DNA of 64,000 nt from Mansonella perstans (lineage: Eukaryota; Nematoda; Chromadorea; Rhabditida; Onchocercidae): positions 248,001 to 312,000 of the forward strand of contig JBAMDO010000037.1 of the NCBI GenBank assembly GCA_037074765.1, given 5' to 3'. Below, one piece after another: positions 39,571 to 52,025 of the stretch (the stretch's first letter is position 1; each line of letters opens with the position of its first letter). The notes beneath the pieces are model-generated. The model did no database searches. It worked only from the letters and a program-made list of their open reading frames with translations, and was not told where the DNA came from. A program made the translations under genes and the position numbers.

Positions 39571-41064
39571 GCATTAAAGCATGCAACTCTTCTAGTGTTT
39601 ACATAAAAGGACAGAAGAGTCAATGGAATGGAACTATGTTTACACAATTTGTTTATTAATGCTGAGCCAGGTTAGAACTTCGTTTTTCCCTATTAACATC
39701 CCTAGTGTAACCTTTTAAGAGACTACAAACTTTCTTTTCTATTTCATCAGTGTATACGGTTATTGAGGAATTTAAAGAAGGTTAAGTAATATTGTCCCAA
39801 AAGTCATCCATTTTTGGGGGGATTTTTAGTACTGCTGCTACCGTCATTCACGCTTATTGCTCTCATATTGTTTGAAGGTATTCGCATAAATGATGCAAGA
39901 TGACCCCACTTACGTACACAGTCTCATTCTTTATAATAATGGTAAATAATTGTTCCTGCTTGACCCATCTCATTGACCCTACAGATCAGAGGTCATCTTT
40001 TACATTCTTTTTTATTTCGCAAAATATACCACTAGTGAATTTATTCATCTGCTACGTGGCGTAAACTGAATATTGCCCATTTAAATGAAACATTTCTGGA
40101 TATATTGATCGTCATTTTCTCAATCTTTTCTTGCAAACTAAGGGTTCCTTCCTTTACACTAGTCAACTATTTTAGCGCATAAATCATAATGATGGCAGAT
40201 AATTCATAGGATGTCAGCAGTCCGAACTGTTAAGTGCAGCGGTAGAAGCTTTGATTCTTGCCTGCAACAACGTTTGGCCTTCGATATTTCTTTTTTATTC
40301 TTTTTGAATTGAATACCGTAGATTCATTCCTAATTGCATTTACTGTTGTCACAATTGAATTGACCATGTATGATGGACTGTGATGACCGACAATAACAAC
40401 TTTATCAATGCTTCCGACTCCATTCATTGCTCAAAATTTGTCCTCTCCCAAAAACCTCATTATTAAGTCTCATGCTGAGCACTATCGCATGAAAAAATTT
40501 GCGCAGTTTCTATATCTCAGTTGTAAACAGTTTCTCAGTGTTACAGTATTATTTGAGAGGAAATAAAAAAAAGAAGTTGCTAACACAAACAGATACAAAA
40601 AATACGCGCAAACCTGCTAAAGAAGTAGAATTAAAGCTCAATAAATTGATGCAAATAAGCAGTTCTATAGTAGGAGTGAAATTCAATTTCGAATTATTCG
40701 TAGATATTCTGCAAAATTTGTAAATTTATTTGTTACTTCTTCTTTTAATTGGCACTCTTTTTTTGGGACCATTAGAAAACAAATTGCGTATATTTTCATT
40801 TAATGAAAATCTAATCTTCCATTGAAAGCGTCCTGCTTCTTTGACTAAAATTTTCTTGTTCGCAAGGAATACTTTAAAAAAAAAAATTCTGTTGGTAAAA
40901 AATTATACTACAAAAAATAGCCAATAATCAGTACTCCAAAGTTTTTTTCATGATGTTGAATAGAACGACAACGAATGTTATTATCCATCATTTATTTTTA
41001 TCATTACTTATTATTATTATATTGTCACTATTGTTATTTCCACTACTATTAATTATTTTTATTT

Positions 41065-41120
41065 GTGAATTATGAACTATGAACTGTGATCCATGAACTA
41101 AGAGCTGTGAACTATGAGTA
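41065..41120. repeat. Degenerate short tandem array (GAACTATGAA-like)
   Basis: About five imperfect copies of a 9-11-base unit related to TGAACTATGA or TGAACTGTGA, with substitutions between copies. Confidence 0.7.
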
Positions 41121-44100
41121 TAAACTGTTGGTTATAAATAATTAATTATTTCTTAAATCATTATTATCATTACTGCTATTATCATGATCAAAACTATCAC
41201 TACTACTTTGTATTCAAAAAACACTCCTAGAAAGTTTTCAGAAATTTATTCTTCATTTGTTTTCAAATTGAATGATATTCTCATTCATTCATACAGCATA
41301 CATATTTTGTTGTAATCAGTGTTTTCCATGTTTGTTTTTTTTCCTAAGAACGTAAACATGGAAAGGAAGCATTAGTTTAAGTGATGATAACTATTAACAA
41401 TAATCATAATAGTTAATCTTACAAACCTGATAACTTTAAAAAATCATTTGCTCCAGTCAATATTTCCTGGACAACAAAAGTAGATCACTTGATGCAGTTA
41501 TCAGCCTTGAAACTGACACATATTATCAATGAATAAGAAAAGTCATCATGAAATTTAAATGAATCTGTTCTTTCGTTCAGTTGAATTAAAGCTAAAAGTT
41601 TGGTCGTATCCATGCGGTCATAACAACTGATCAGTTCGGGGAAGTCATTTTTGCACGGCAAGTAATAATTTAATAATTTATTTGCAACGTTGAAATACTT
41701 CAATAATTTATTGGAAAGATGTATGAGTCACAATGATCACAATGCGTCGCAGATATTCTTTTTTTCAATTGGTCAAAGACTCAAAATAGTTGAAATCAAA
41801 TAGAAATGTGAAGTGACGATGACAGTAAGAAATGGAAAAAAGTGACTGACGTAGAAGATTCTGATCTATCTTATCCTCAGTCAATCAACTGAAATTGATG
41901 TGTGGTAATAATTGCTAGCATTATGTTGAGTTTTTAATGCTAACATTAAACAACATTATGTTGAGTTACTTCATAACAATCATTCTACACACGTTTATGT
42001 TATGAACTAATGGGATGAAGCAGTCTTGGCTACATTTAATAAGTGATAATAAACTATTCGATTCCAATACCATCAGCTTTATTTCTAAAAATGCGCCATA
42101 CAAAACATACAACATTTGAAGAATATTGTTGAACTGCCAAAAATAAGTGAACACTGCCATGAAATTATCATCAAATTGAAAATAAAAAACATCTATCAAT
42201 ATGAAGATTCTCTAGGATTTCTCCCAAATTTAGTAGTGACCGAATACTGTTAGTTCGAATAGTTTTGTACAAATGTGTATGTCTTTTACAAATATAACCA
42301 TACTCAACGTGTAATTAGATATTATAAAGTTACCGACATCTCATTTGTTCTCATTTGGAAAAAGTTTGAAAGAAAAAAAAAAAACTCCAAGGGCTATTCG
42401 ACTATTCATAATCAATGTTTTAAAGTGCCGTATCTTTAAAAAATTATTGTGGCCATCTTTTGAGACGGATAAATGCATTGTATTTGGTTACCTTAGAATA
42501 GTGATATCATGCTTTCCATCTAATTTACCTATCATGATTTCTACCAGATGTGGATATTATGTTCCGAAAACACGTAAACTGCTCATGAAAACGAATAATA
42601 AATAAAAACAAAGGATGGCATGTAAAAATTGAAATTGAAAGAGAAGCAAATGCAAAAATCTTATTTAATAAGAGGAACATTGAGCTTATATGACTCATCA
42701 AGGAATAGCGTGAATCAATGTTGTCTAATTGTCCTGATTTATAAATTCTCCAAATTGAACTGAAGAGCATTTTGCACGCAGATCAATCTTAAATGGCTTT
42801 TCCTGGCAATTAATTTATGATTGCTGAATCATTAATCGCAACGACATTTTTTGCTATTGTGAAATGAATTTGTCTAGAATTATTTGTTTGCTCAGTCTAG
42901 CCAATTATTTTCTTGTTTACATTCATTCATCTCTGAGGCTGTTTATTTGCTTAGGGATCTTCCATAAATATTTCATTTCTTTTTGCTAACCCAATTTCAC
43001 TATCAGCGTCACTTCCTTTTGACTTACTTATCTAAGTATTGTGAAAGTCAAAGACAATCTGGCGTTAGAAAAACAGCAAAGCTTACGACTGAAATAACAC
43101 TTACATGATTGTCCAGTAATGCTTCATATGAAGAAAAGACAAAAAAAAATGATTCAACTTTGAAATTATTATTGAAAAACATTGTTCCACTGATTATTCA
43201 ACGATTTTTACACTATTATTATATCTATAAAATCTTTATTTCCTATTCCTCTCCCTAACAATTCCGAAAACTGTTAACAACTTCTGAAAACAACTGCCAT
43301 TTAGATAGTATAAAATCAAAGTTTAGATCAAGCCTTATTTGTTAGTGATGATTTGGAGATTATGAATTAGAAACAGTAGTAATTCTAATAGCAAAACTAA
43401 TTTTAATTATATATTAGTTGAAGAACAGGCTTGAATAATTATTTTGAAATAGTTGGATTCATTAATAGGAATCAGTTCTCGCACATGCAATTTCTCTATT
43501 ATAGAATTCTTTTTCTGTGAATTTCATTTTTTTCCTATGAACCCTTTAATGCTTACCGTTAATGCCCTTTGATTTAAAATGAAATGTGAAAATGTCGAAG
43601 ATATTCTTAGAACTCGATAAATTTTGACTTGACAGTAAAACAAAGCTACTTAATTATCAAAAAAGTTTTAAATTCGAAGTTCTTTTAAATTTTTTGGAAA
43701 AAATTTTAAATTTTTCTTAAAGGGAATGAAGATAGACAAAAGTTTAATATGTTGTTCCTAATAATAGACGAACTAAATTTACATTTCAGGAGAGTGCTAG
43801 TGACAGTGTAATGAGTTATGCTGTGCTATTAATGTCATACTGTTTCACTGTCGAACATGAATTATAGAGCGCAAGCTTAATCATTTTCACTCATTTCACA
43901 ATCCGATTTCGAATAAATCAAATTTCTTCATTTATTCCAAATGCTGTCAAGCTATAGCTAAAATGAATTGAACAGAACACATCTCTTTTTTTAAGCTCTC
44001 GATTTCTGGATTTTACTAACAAGGAGCAGAATGAAATAGATGGCTCAAAAAAAAAATTACATTTTTCCCTATTCTAAATAATCTTTATCATTCCTCCATT

Positions 44101-45963
44101 GATTTAAGATTTCATCAGAATAGAACAATTAAAATTTTTATAAGATCGTCTGACAAGCTTTAAAAGTAAACTATGTTGTAAATGATAGCTGACATCAAGA
44201 CATATCTGTTTAAACTGATTTTAGAAAACTTTCTATTGACAGTGTTCTCATTGACCGATAATGTTAGTTTTTTTTTTTACTTTGTCATTAGGAAGTAATA
44301 AATAAAAATTAGAAACAAAAAATTTTGATTATGCTTTTCTGAAATATGAAAGCCGTTGAATTGCTTACAAAAATTTAGTTTCTCAGTCCAAATTTTTAAT
44401 TATAGCCGGCATTTGGAGGTTCCAGAAGTTCAAGTTTTCCCTATCGGTAATTTCAAGCACTTTCACAAAACATCAAATTCATTCATATTTTAGAAATGCA
44501 TGCATCAGTGTTAAAAATTCAAGCAGAATCTTTTCCGGACTAATTTTATTGCAAAAAACATAATTTGATATGAACGAATGTTTGCATGTGCCCTGGGCCT
44601 ATGTTCTTGTATACTGTTTACTCAATCTTCTGGACTTAATCTATATGCTTGTAATGAAAAAAAAACAGTACTCCTACATCTTGACTGCACATTGGCAGTG
44701 AGTGACCTCTAGTCTCAGATGACCTTACAATAACACAGTAGCGAAAATGAAATTTTAAAGAGTTTTTTGCATAAACCAATTATTGAGTAACAAGTGCTTC
44801 TTCAAATTTATAAGTAATAATAAGTTTTTAAGTTTTGCAACTTTATATTTTATTCGTATGCAAATTAGAAAGTTAACATAAGAGTCAGATATGTGTTGCA
44901 TACATGAATCCTTCCTCTTCTTTCAAATGGAGCAACAAAATGTTAAGTAACGATATTAGCTTTGAGACTGTATTTGCGATTTCTTTGCAGTTCATATTTT
45001 CAAACAAGTATTCAACCAATTTAATGTTGCAAGCGTTTTCAATTGTCTAATTTGCGATTAATAGGTCTCATAATCTGTCTGATTTAAATGCCATCATCTA
45101 AGTGAAAAAGGTAAGTTTAAAGAAGAAATCTTAACATATTCTCGAAATTCTATAATTTACTTTAAATTTTCATCAAAGTCGCTCAAAAGTAGATTGTATA
45201 AAGAGAAACAGAAAAGAACAAGTTACAAGACTGGAAAACTTATTGGAATCTCAAAGCTAATATAATCACTTATTAATATACCATTTGGGTGATTTGAAAG
45301 AAGAGGGGAAAAGGATTTATGAAACACATATCTTCTGAGCGTATCTTCTAATAATTTCTCAAGTTGCATAATCAATATCTCTGACTTCAGAAAACAAAAT
45401 CGAAAACTGAAAAATAAGTTACAACTCTTGGAAATTTATTTATTCATAGCGAAATTGTTTTCCCTCCAATTCCATTGAATTTGCAATTTTCATTAAATAT
45501 GCCAAGTAAGAAATTTGAATGAGAACCCATTATTCAGTCCATCAAAGATTCCCAATAGAAAGAGTTTACTAAATGATTTCCCAAAATTTTTTCCTTTAAA
45601 TTCCAAGGAGAAATGATTTCTAAAAGCTTCTCTAGCTGTAATGCTCATTCTCTTTTAATAGACCTTGATTTAAATAATTAAACCACTTTTTATTTCCACT
45701 TTGAATGCGTTATTAGGTCACTTTAATGCAAATAGCGACAGATCAGGATTATTTGGAATCGACCGTTATCTTTGGCTTTCACTTTTGATAAATTTATCTG
45801 ATTAAGATTTAATCAGTTTGCGATTTTCAACCAATATTATAATTCATCGAAAAAGTTTCAGGAATTGAAATAAATCAAAATTGCAAGTAAATAAGCGATG
45901 AATAACTTATAACAAATGCCATTGAACTGCTCAGATCTGCGATCAATCTGCAAATAAAATTGA

Positions 45964-47723
45964 CTTTCATGCATTATTTTACATTCGTTTGTTATTTCAT
46001 TTGTTTCTGCATCGCATTTTATTGGTAATGGCACAGTGTTTCTTGTTTTGATCAGATACATCAATGTTAGTGCTGTGCATTACACGATTAGTGAATTGTC
46101 ACTGTGATCTCTTTCAACAAATGCTTAAAATATATTTTCCAGCAATCAGCGTGTCAAATTTCGCCAAGAATATACGATACTGCTACATAAGAATATTGCA
46201 CATCTTATTTTTATATTAATCTATATGCCGAAAATAGTCGTTTGATGGAATAGTGATTTTGTTAGCTTCTGATTTCAATTTTTCAAAAACCGGCAATAAA
46301 ATGATCTATTTCTGTTATTCGACAGTATAGTTTTCGCTAACAAAGTCACTTAGCGATTTTTATATCTTAATTTAATGTACTATTTTGGAGACAAACGGAT
46401 TGTATGTTTGTACATGTATTATAACCCTTTTTACGTTAGGCGAAATACTGCTTTAAAAGTCCTACCAAGTAAGGCAACATGAAACAAGTAAGACCAACAG
46501 GTGATGCAAATACCGTCCTTAAACTTCGCAAAAGTATAAAACAGCAATTACAATATTGTAGGTGCGAAATATGCAAATAACTTTGGCAATAGTTTAGCGA
46601 CAGCAATATATTGATTTGTATGAGTCTTGATCAATTTTATTCAATATTTTCACCGTTGTATACACTTAATGCTAAAAAATCGGTAAAAATGATTTTTGTC
46701 ATCTGGTTCGTCAACTTCCTAATAAATGGTACGATCCTACAAAAATCCTTTAAACTAAATCAGTTATCCTTGAAAATATTTCAATTTTGTTTCGTTTGAT
46801 TACAAACAAAGGCAATTTTCTTTTTTGAAGTTTATTCTTATTGCTATAGGATCTCTTGAAAAAGGATCAAATTATTGTCTCCAGTTTCCTAACTCAAAAG
46901 AAATTTAAACAATTAAAATTTTTCCTTGGCAAAATTTATAAGAAATGCTCCACTTTAGGCTATTTTATATTATATTATTATTATATTAATATTATATTAT
47001 TTACATCATTTATTTATTATTATAAATTATATATTATGTGATCGCATATCACCCCATCCATGCGAAAAATGGCGCACACAATTTGTACCAGATGATTTGG
47101 CCGATGCTGTATCACATAATGTGATGTTCATCATAACTAATCTTATGCAGGTTCGTCTGAGACTACCAAATGTTTCAAATTTTTTAATCAAAGAACTTAC
47201 AACTTTTTTCTATCTCCTCAAATTAGAAAACAGCGATTAAAATGTTTTTCCTATCATGAACTTATTCTTCGCTATTAGATGGAAAATAATTGACAGTGTT
47301 AGAACCAAGTCATTACAACCCAAATTTTCTGGTTTAATGCTTTTCGATTAATCAATTCAAATGAACCTTATGCAGATTGTTCGTGATTATTAATGAAACA
47401 AAGATTATGATTCACTCATATTAATAGAAATTTTTAGACATCGTACATTGCAGTAAAGCTTTTTGTGACCATTTATGAAAGTACTCACAGGAGAAGAAAA
47501 TTTCTTCACTAAAAAGTAAAGTATTTAAATCTCAGTGGTAATTTTTTTTTTATAGTAATTTTTTCAACACCAGATGGAAATTTAAAATGATTGTCTTTAA
47601 ATTTCGAACTGATTTGTTTGATTATGGTTCTTATTTATTTTGCCTTTAGTATTTTATGGATATATATGCTATTATAACAATTTCGCTATTTCGGCTCATT
47701 TTAACTGATTTCGATCTAATTTG
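45964..47723 (+). pseudogene. GnRH/AKH-receptor-like GPCR, TM1-TM5 segments, probably decayed
   Basis: Successive plus-strand segments read as a rhodopsin-family neuropeptide receptor. TM1 with the GN motif is about 45985-46065. TM2 (HKNIAHLIFILIYMPK) is 46150-46236. Extracellular loop 1 and the TM3 start (MYYFGDKRIVC) are 46354-46434. TM3-TM4 (NILICMSLDQFYSIFSPLY, then the TM4 Trp) is 46593-46728. Extracellular loop 2 (HPCEKWRTQF) and the TM5 start are about 47037-47150. The rest of TM5 is 47650-47723. The first junctions are phase 0 with GT/AG sites. Damage: TM1 follows a TGA with no in-frame start, the conserved TM2 Asp is His, DRY is DQF, the loop-2 TQC Cys is Phe, TM3 is about two residues short, and the frame entering loop 2 conflicts across a TA-rich tract. 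TM6 and TM7 were not found. The nematode GnRH-type assignment rests on remembered motifs. Confidence 0.5.
46959..47036. repeat. TA-rich simple sequence inside the receptor locus
   Basis: About 78 bases almost wholly of A and T (TTATATTATTA-type), directly after a TTTAG acceptor-like site and directly before the loop-2 coding segment. No alternative AG lies between it and that segment, so it either encodes part of the exon or has been inserted. Confidence 0.75.
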
Positions 47724-50080
47724 GTTAGTTCATCTGAATTATTTCTTTTTAAATAACTTTCAGTTCTTATTTTCAGATTTACTTATTGCCACTTACAAGA
47801 ACAGTTACCTGTTACCCGTCCATATTATACAAAATCTCCTCCAAAAATAAAAGTAAGAACCGATAGTTTCAATTAATGAATTTTCTGATTTGAAAATTAT
47901 TGTATGCTAGATACGTGTTATTACATATATGTATATAAATAGTAAAATTTTGCCAAATGCATTAGGAATGTGACTAAATTGACCAGTCTGTCTAAATTAA
48001 ATTTGTGATTCTGATTAACGAAGATTGTTTCGTTTAGTAACGGTTTGTTTTTTAAAATTTCTGAATAGAAAAAAGAATTAAGACCTTTAAAATTTTGGAA
48101 TCAATTCCAAGTTCTACTAGTTCTTCAACAACAACGTTACAAAGCTGTCGAGGGGCCTACACCCATGCTAGTAATAAAATGTTTAAGACATTTGTCGCGG
48201 TATCTGCGTTTCTGCTGTGTTAGACATATATGCAGTTGCTTCATTGGTTCATTTTATTTTAAAGCCAAGGTTGACAATTTTTTTATTGTATGAAAAAGGC
48301 AAACCATTAATAAGGCACCATAGGATTTATTTGCAAATGAGTTATACTATGTCTGAATCCTCTCTGTCATAAAAAGTTTATTTGAATTGAATTCCCCACA
48401 AATTTTTCTAAAAGCTATTTTTTAAAACTTTCCTCAGACGTTTTTTAGAACTTTTTTTTTTTGAAAAAGTAGATTGGCTTACTCTTGGCTGAATGTTTCA
48501 GTATTGATGCGTTGAGAAAGTACCAGTTTTTTCCTGATTCTACTGCATATAAGTAAGTTATTCCAGAAATTCAAATTGTCACTCAGAAGTAAAATGAATA
48601 AGTACTACTTCACTACTCAGACAATAGCACTTGAATAAAGTAAATCAGCATTTGGAGATAATACAATTCTTCTTGCTGAAAAAGCAATGATCAATGAAAC
48701 CGGATAGTTGATGTGCTCAATTTTGCGCAATATAAGGTGTGTTTGGGATACTTTTACTGCACTGACCTCTTTTTAGCATTAGCAAATTTATTATCAGCAA
48801 TACTACCTTAGTCTTATCTTTTTTCTTCCTGGTGATTTTTCTTAGATGATGTGGATGTTCAGTTTGTACTAAATTTAAACGGATTGTTTTATTAAGGCAT
48901 GAATCTCTGCATATATTTGTCAATCTACATAATTTTGATAATATTTTCAAGGAATTCAATTTCAGGCGAAGATTTGCGTCGAACTCATTCAAACGTTTAT
49001 CTGATGATCATCAAAAGTAACAAGTGAAAAATTATTACAAACATAAGTTATATCTCAGTCGAATTATTGAGATTTAAAATTCTTTCATAATCCTACAGCG
49101 ATATGATTACGGTGATTCGCTTCTTTGTTTGCTTTGTAAACATTTCCATCGAAATGAAAGTTTTCATGGTGAAAACAATAAAGTAAATCTTATGGTTCTT
49201 AATGTGCAATGTAATAAGCAAGAGAAGTTAATCTGTTCCTACCAAGCACGTTAGAATTTTTGAGAAGGACAGTTACGATATCTTGTACTTAAATAGACTA
49301 ATTCTATAATTTCGCATTTTTCGTGGAATTCGAGCGTTAAATTTTTGTTGATGCAATTATCATTTTTTGTGTACTGTTTCAACTTTTATTCACTTCTATT
49401 CCCTTTAAGTTTTAATTTCCTTGGGATGATAAAATGTCAAGTTTTGCAAATAAATTGTCAGTTAATTTTAATTAATTGAAGCAATTCGATTTTCAAGGAG
49501 GAAAAAAGCAACATAAAAACAAAAAAAATACAACTGCACACCTGTAAGAAGCAAAATTTAAAATAGCATAATAACATATTATAATTTTGAACCTCAAATG
49601 CATTAAATGTTTGATTTTTTTCCAGCAATTAAGTAGAGATACGTAGTAGCATGTTGGTGTTGAAACCATTCTTTCAACCAGTATCAAAAATAATTTTGAA
49701 ATTATCGAAACACTTTTCAAGAAAACTTCACTAAATTTGTGGAGACTTTTCAAATAACACTTTCATCTGTCTATTAATATAGGAATTTAGCAAATGATTT
49801 GCGGCAAAACTTCATAGTTAGAGCCTGTTGCCAAGATGTCCCTTAAGTGAAAGGCTTTTCTCATTCTGATCACTTGTAAATTTTACATTTCATTTCTAGC
49901 ATGAAATTTCTTTATGTGGCAAAATGCTCATTACTAGAACAATAGCATTTCAGAGCTTTCGTGGATATTTTCAATTTACGTAGCAGAACGCGTCACCCTT
50001 TTGAATTCGAATGAAATTTGCAATATATAACTTAGTTTTCTCAAACGTAATCAATAGATTTCATAGTTAAGAAGATAAAA
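47724..50080. other. Non-coding region of about 2.4 kb
   Basis: Nothing recognised. The receptor TM6-TM7 exons would be expected on the plus strand here if the gene were intact, but no C-W-x-P or N/D-P-x-x-Y-like stretch was found. The right end should contain the 3' UTR of the minus-strand forkhead gene. Confidence 0.5.
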
Positions 50081-51999
50081 TCATGAGTTTTGATCAAGTG
50101 ATGATAAATTTGCATATTGGTTATAAAACTGAGAAGTGCCGAATTGATGCAAGCTAACATGCTGTTCGTTAACAAATATATCTGCATCGCCAGGTAAGTT
50201 ATTTTGTACCATTATCACTGGGCAATCTTCCGTGTAATCAGTTTGTTGCTGTTGTGCAAATGCTTGCATGCTGTCGTACGTAGTATAGGTGTTCACTGCT
50301 GACGAAGATAGTCCATAACTATTTGGCCATTGGTTTGCATATTCATAATGAGGCCAAAATGGATTAACCGTATATTGAGAAAGATAGTTTTGTTGCTCTG
50401 TAACGAAATGTGTCCCATCAACCGCAACCACACTGTTATTAATAGACACCGTATTGGCTTCAACAAACATCGGTTCCAACTGAAATTTTGTTTCAAGATC
50501 AAGACTGGACTGATATGAGCGATCCAGCAGATAACTCTCTAAATTAATCAGCATACTTGTTCATTTACGAAGTCGCAATTCCGCACACGAGACTTATAAC
50601 CTCGTGGTCGTCTTCGATACGAACCCTCTTCAAATAGGAATTCGCAATTCTGATCGATCGTCCACTGATGCCCTTTGCCACTTCGACCGCCCGAACTTTT
50701 GGGCAGTTTTATGAAACATTCATTAAGTGATAAGTTGTGTCTAATAGAATTCTTCCAGCCGTTATATTCGCCTGAAATTTTGATAAATAATGACCGATAT
50801 AGAGTTAACCAACGTACAGTATGGGTAAAACTGGGTAAAAGATATCGATTAAACAATCAGTGGGCTCTGAAAAAAACAGAAGATATTACAGATTTTTGAT
50901 CTAATCGAATTTTTAATACGAATTTTTTCCAAAAAATTCGCTATCGAATAAAGTCAAATAACGTTACAAAGATTTCGAAGCAGAATGATTCGAAGCAAAA
51001 AAGTGTCTTTTCAGAAGATAATTAGTGGTTCTGAACCACTGCATCAATGCATTGTTCAATTAGTTCTGCTTTTTTTCTAAACATGAATATAACCAAAAAT
51101 TTCAGATACACCTCTGAAAAAGTCGAAGTTACTTTGAAGGAAAGTATAAATCTCAGTAAGTGTTGCTTTCCGGTCTGGTTTTGCATGTATCGCCATGGCG
51201 ATGAGTGCAATGTAGGAATATGGTGGTTTCTCCTGTCGTTTACCGCCCCGCCGCCGACAAACCACACTTTTCTCATCTTCATCTTCGCTTTTAAATTGTA
51301 GAGGTCCAAGCGCGTTGGAGATCGGCTCACTAGAATGTTCAATATGAACAATCAGCGGTAAATATCACTAAAATAATTTACTTGGCTACGGACAAGTTTG
51401 TTGATAGTATCACTTCAAATTAGTTATTGGAAATTAAAATGCAATCTCAAAATAATTGGCAGAGGAGGACGAATAAGACGTGGTAACTTTTTGACAAATA
51501 AATGTGTTAATTTGAAACCTAAATTATGCAAACTTTGATGAAAAATAATAACATAATTTTAAATTATGAAATTAATTAATATGCATATTGCGACTCTTGT
51601 CTATTGCACTCTTTGCAGATTTGCCCAAGTTGCGATTAAAATATTAGATTGAGTTTATAAGAATAACTGAAAATTTTATTGCTTTAATGTCCAAAATTTC
51701 AAGAAAGTAAAGAAAACAGCAGTTGCGCGGAAGTTGTTTAGGGAAACTTAAATAGTTCATCAGAAATTACCGGTAGATATAATTTGATTGGAAACTTATA
51801 TACAGCCATGGCTAAAAGAACCATTCGATACATTTCAATCAGCATTGAGGACTTAAATAAAATGCGCTTTTGCGTAAATAAAATACATACTTTTCAGCGG
51901 TAACATATCTTACCTTGAAGACTGTTGCTGAGGATAGGATGTCGCTGGTGACAGTTTTAGCTCCGTTTTTAGTAGGAAACTTTGTGGCTGTTGGGCCAT
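50081..51999 (-). CDS. let-381: FoxF/LET-381-like forkhead transcription factor, four exons
   Basis: Sequence-specific nuclear transcription factor; in C. elegans LET-381 specifies mesodermal cells. Exons in transcript order: 51999-51914, 51329-51112, 50771-50557, 50509-50081 (315 aa). Gln/Ser-rich N-terminus, then an acidic stretch and a basic RRRGGKR run before the forkhead domain at about 62-160. Domain marks: [19 protein letters not shown] at the exon 2/3 junction, recognition helix [19 protein letters not shown] near 106-124, [24 protein letters not shown] near 144-159. The FEEGS(F/Y)RRRPRG block is diagnostic of FoxF. The C-terminal 142 residues are Asn/Gln/Tyr-rich with no domain. Starts at ATG 51999; on the minus strand an AG (52019-52018) lies 18 bases upstream and may be a trans-splice site. 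Ortholog naming is from memory, and the paralogue could differ. Confidence 0.9.
50510..50556 (-). other. 47-base intron in the forkhead gene
   Basis: The frame carrying the forkhead C-terminus ends in TGA shortly after codon CAA at 50559-50557. The following Gln/Tyr-rich frame is offset. Removing 47 bases from GTATGC to ATATCAG joins the two in phase 0 with canonical ends. The alternative is a frameshift, but the splice consensus and nematode-typical length favour an intron. Confidence 0.8.
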
Positions 52000-52015
52000 A
52001 CGAAAGATTTGAGTT

Positions 52016-52025
52016 TGCTGATATA
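52016..52025 (-). promoter_or_regulatory. Candidate trans-splice acceptor for the forkhead gene
   Basis: Minus-strand sequence TATATCAG ends at 52018, 18 bases before the ATG at 51999. No spliced-leader gene was found in the window, so this is inference from position and consensus. Confidence 0.35.

Larger units (their letters stand above)
37821..45963. other. Non-coding region of about 8 kb
   Basis: The left end, with a locally less AT-rich stretch near 37.86-38.2 kb, is the probable promoter area of the bZIP gene. Beyond it lie simple repeats: a TA/CA-rich microsatellite at 39519-39570, a degenerate roughly 10-bp GAACTATGAA-type array at 41065-41120 and A/T runs. Short open frames occur on both strands, none with a recognised domain or convincing splice context. 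Confidence 0.55.

Noticed and set aside
47768..47847. Possible further receptor exon in phase 2 after 47723
   Set aside because: Phase fits and it stays open, but the translation does not resemble the third intracellular loop or TM6 of the family.
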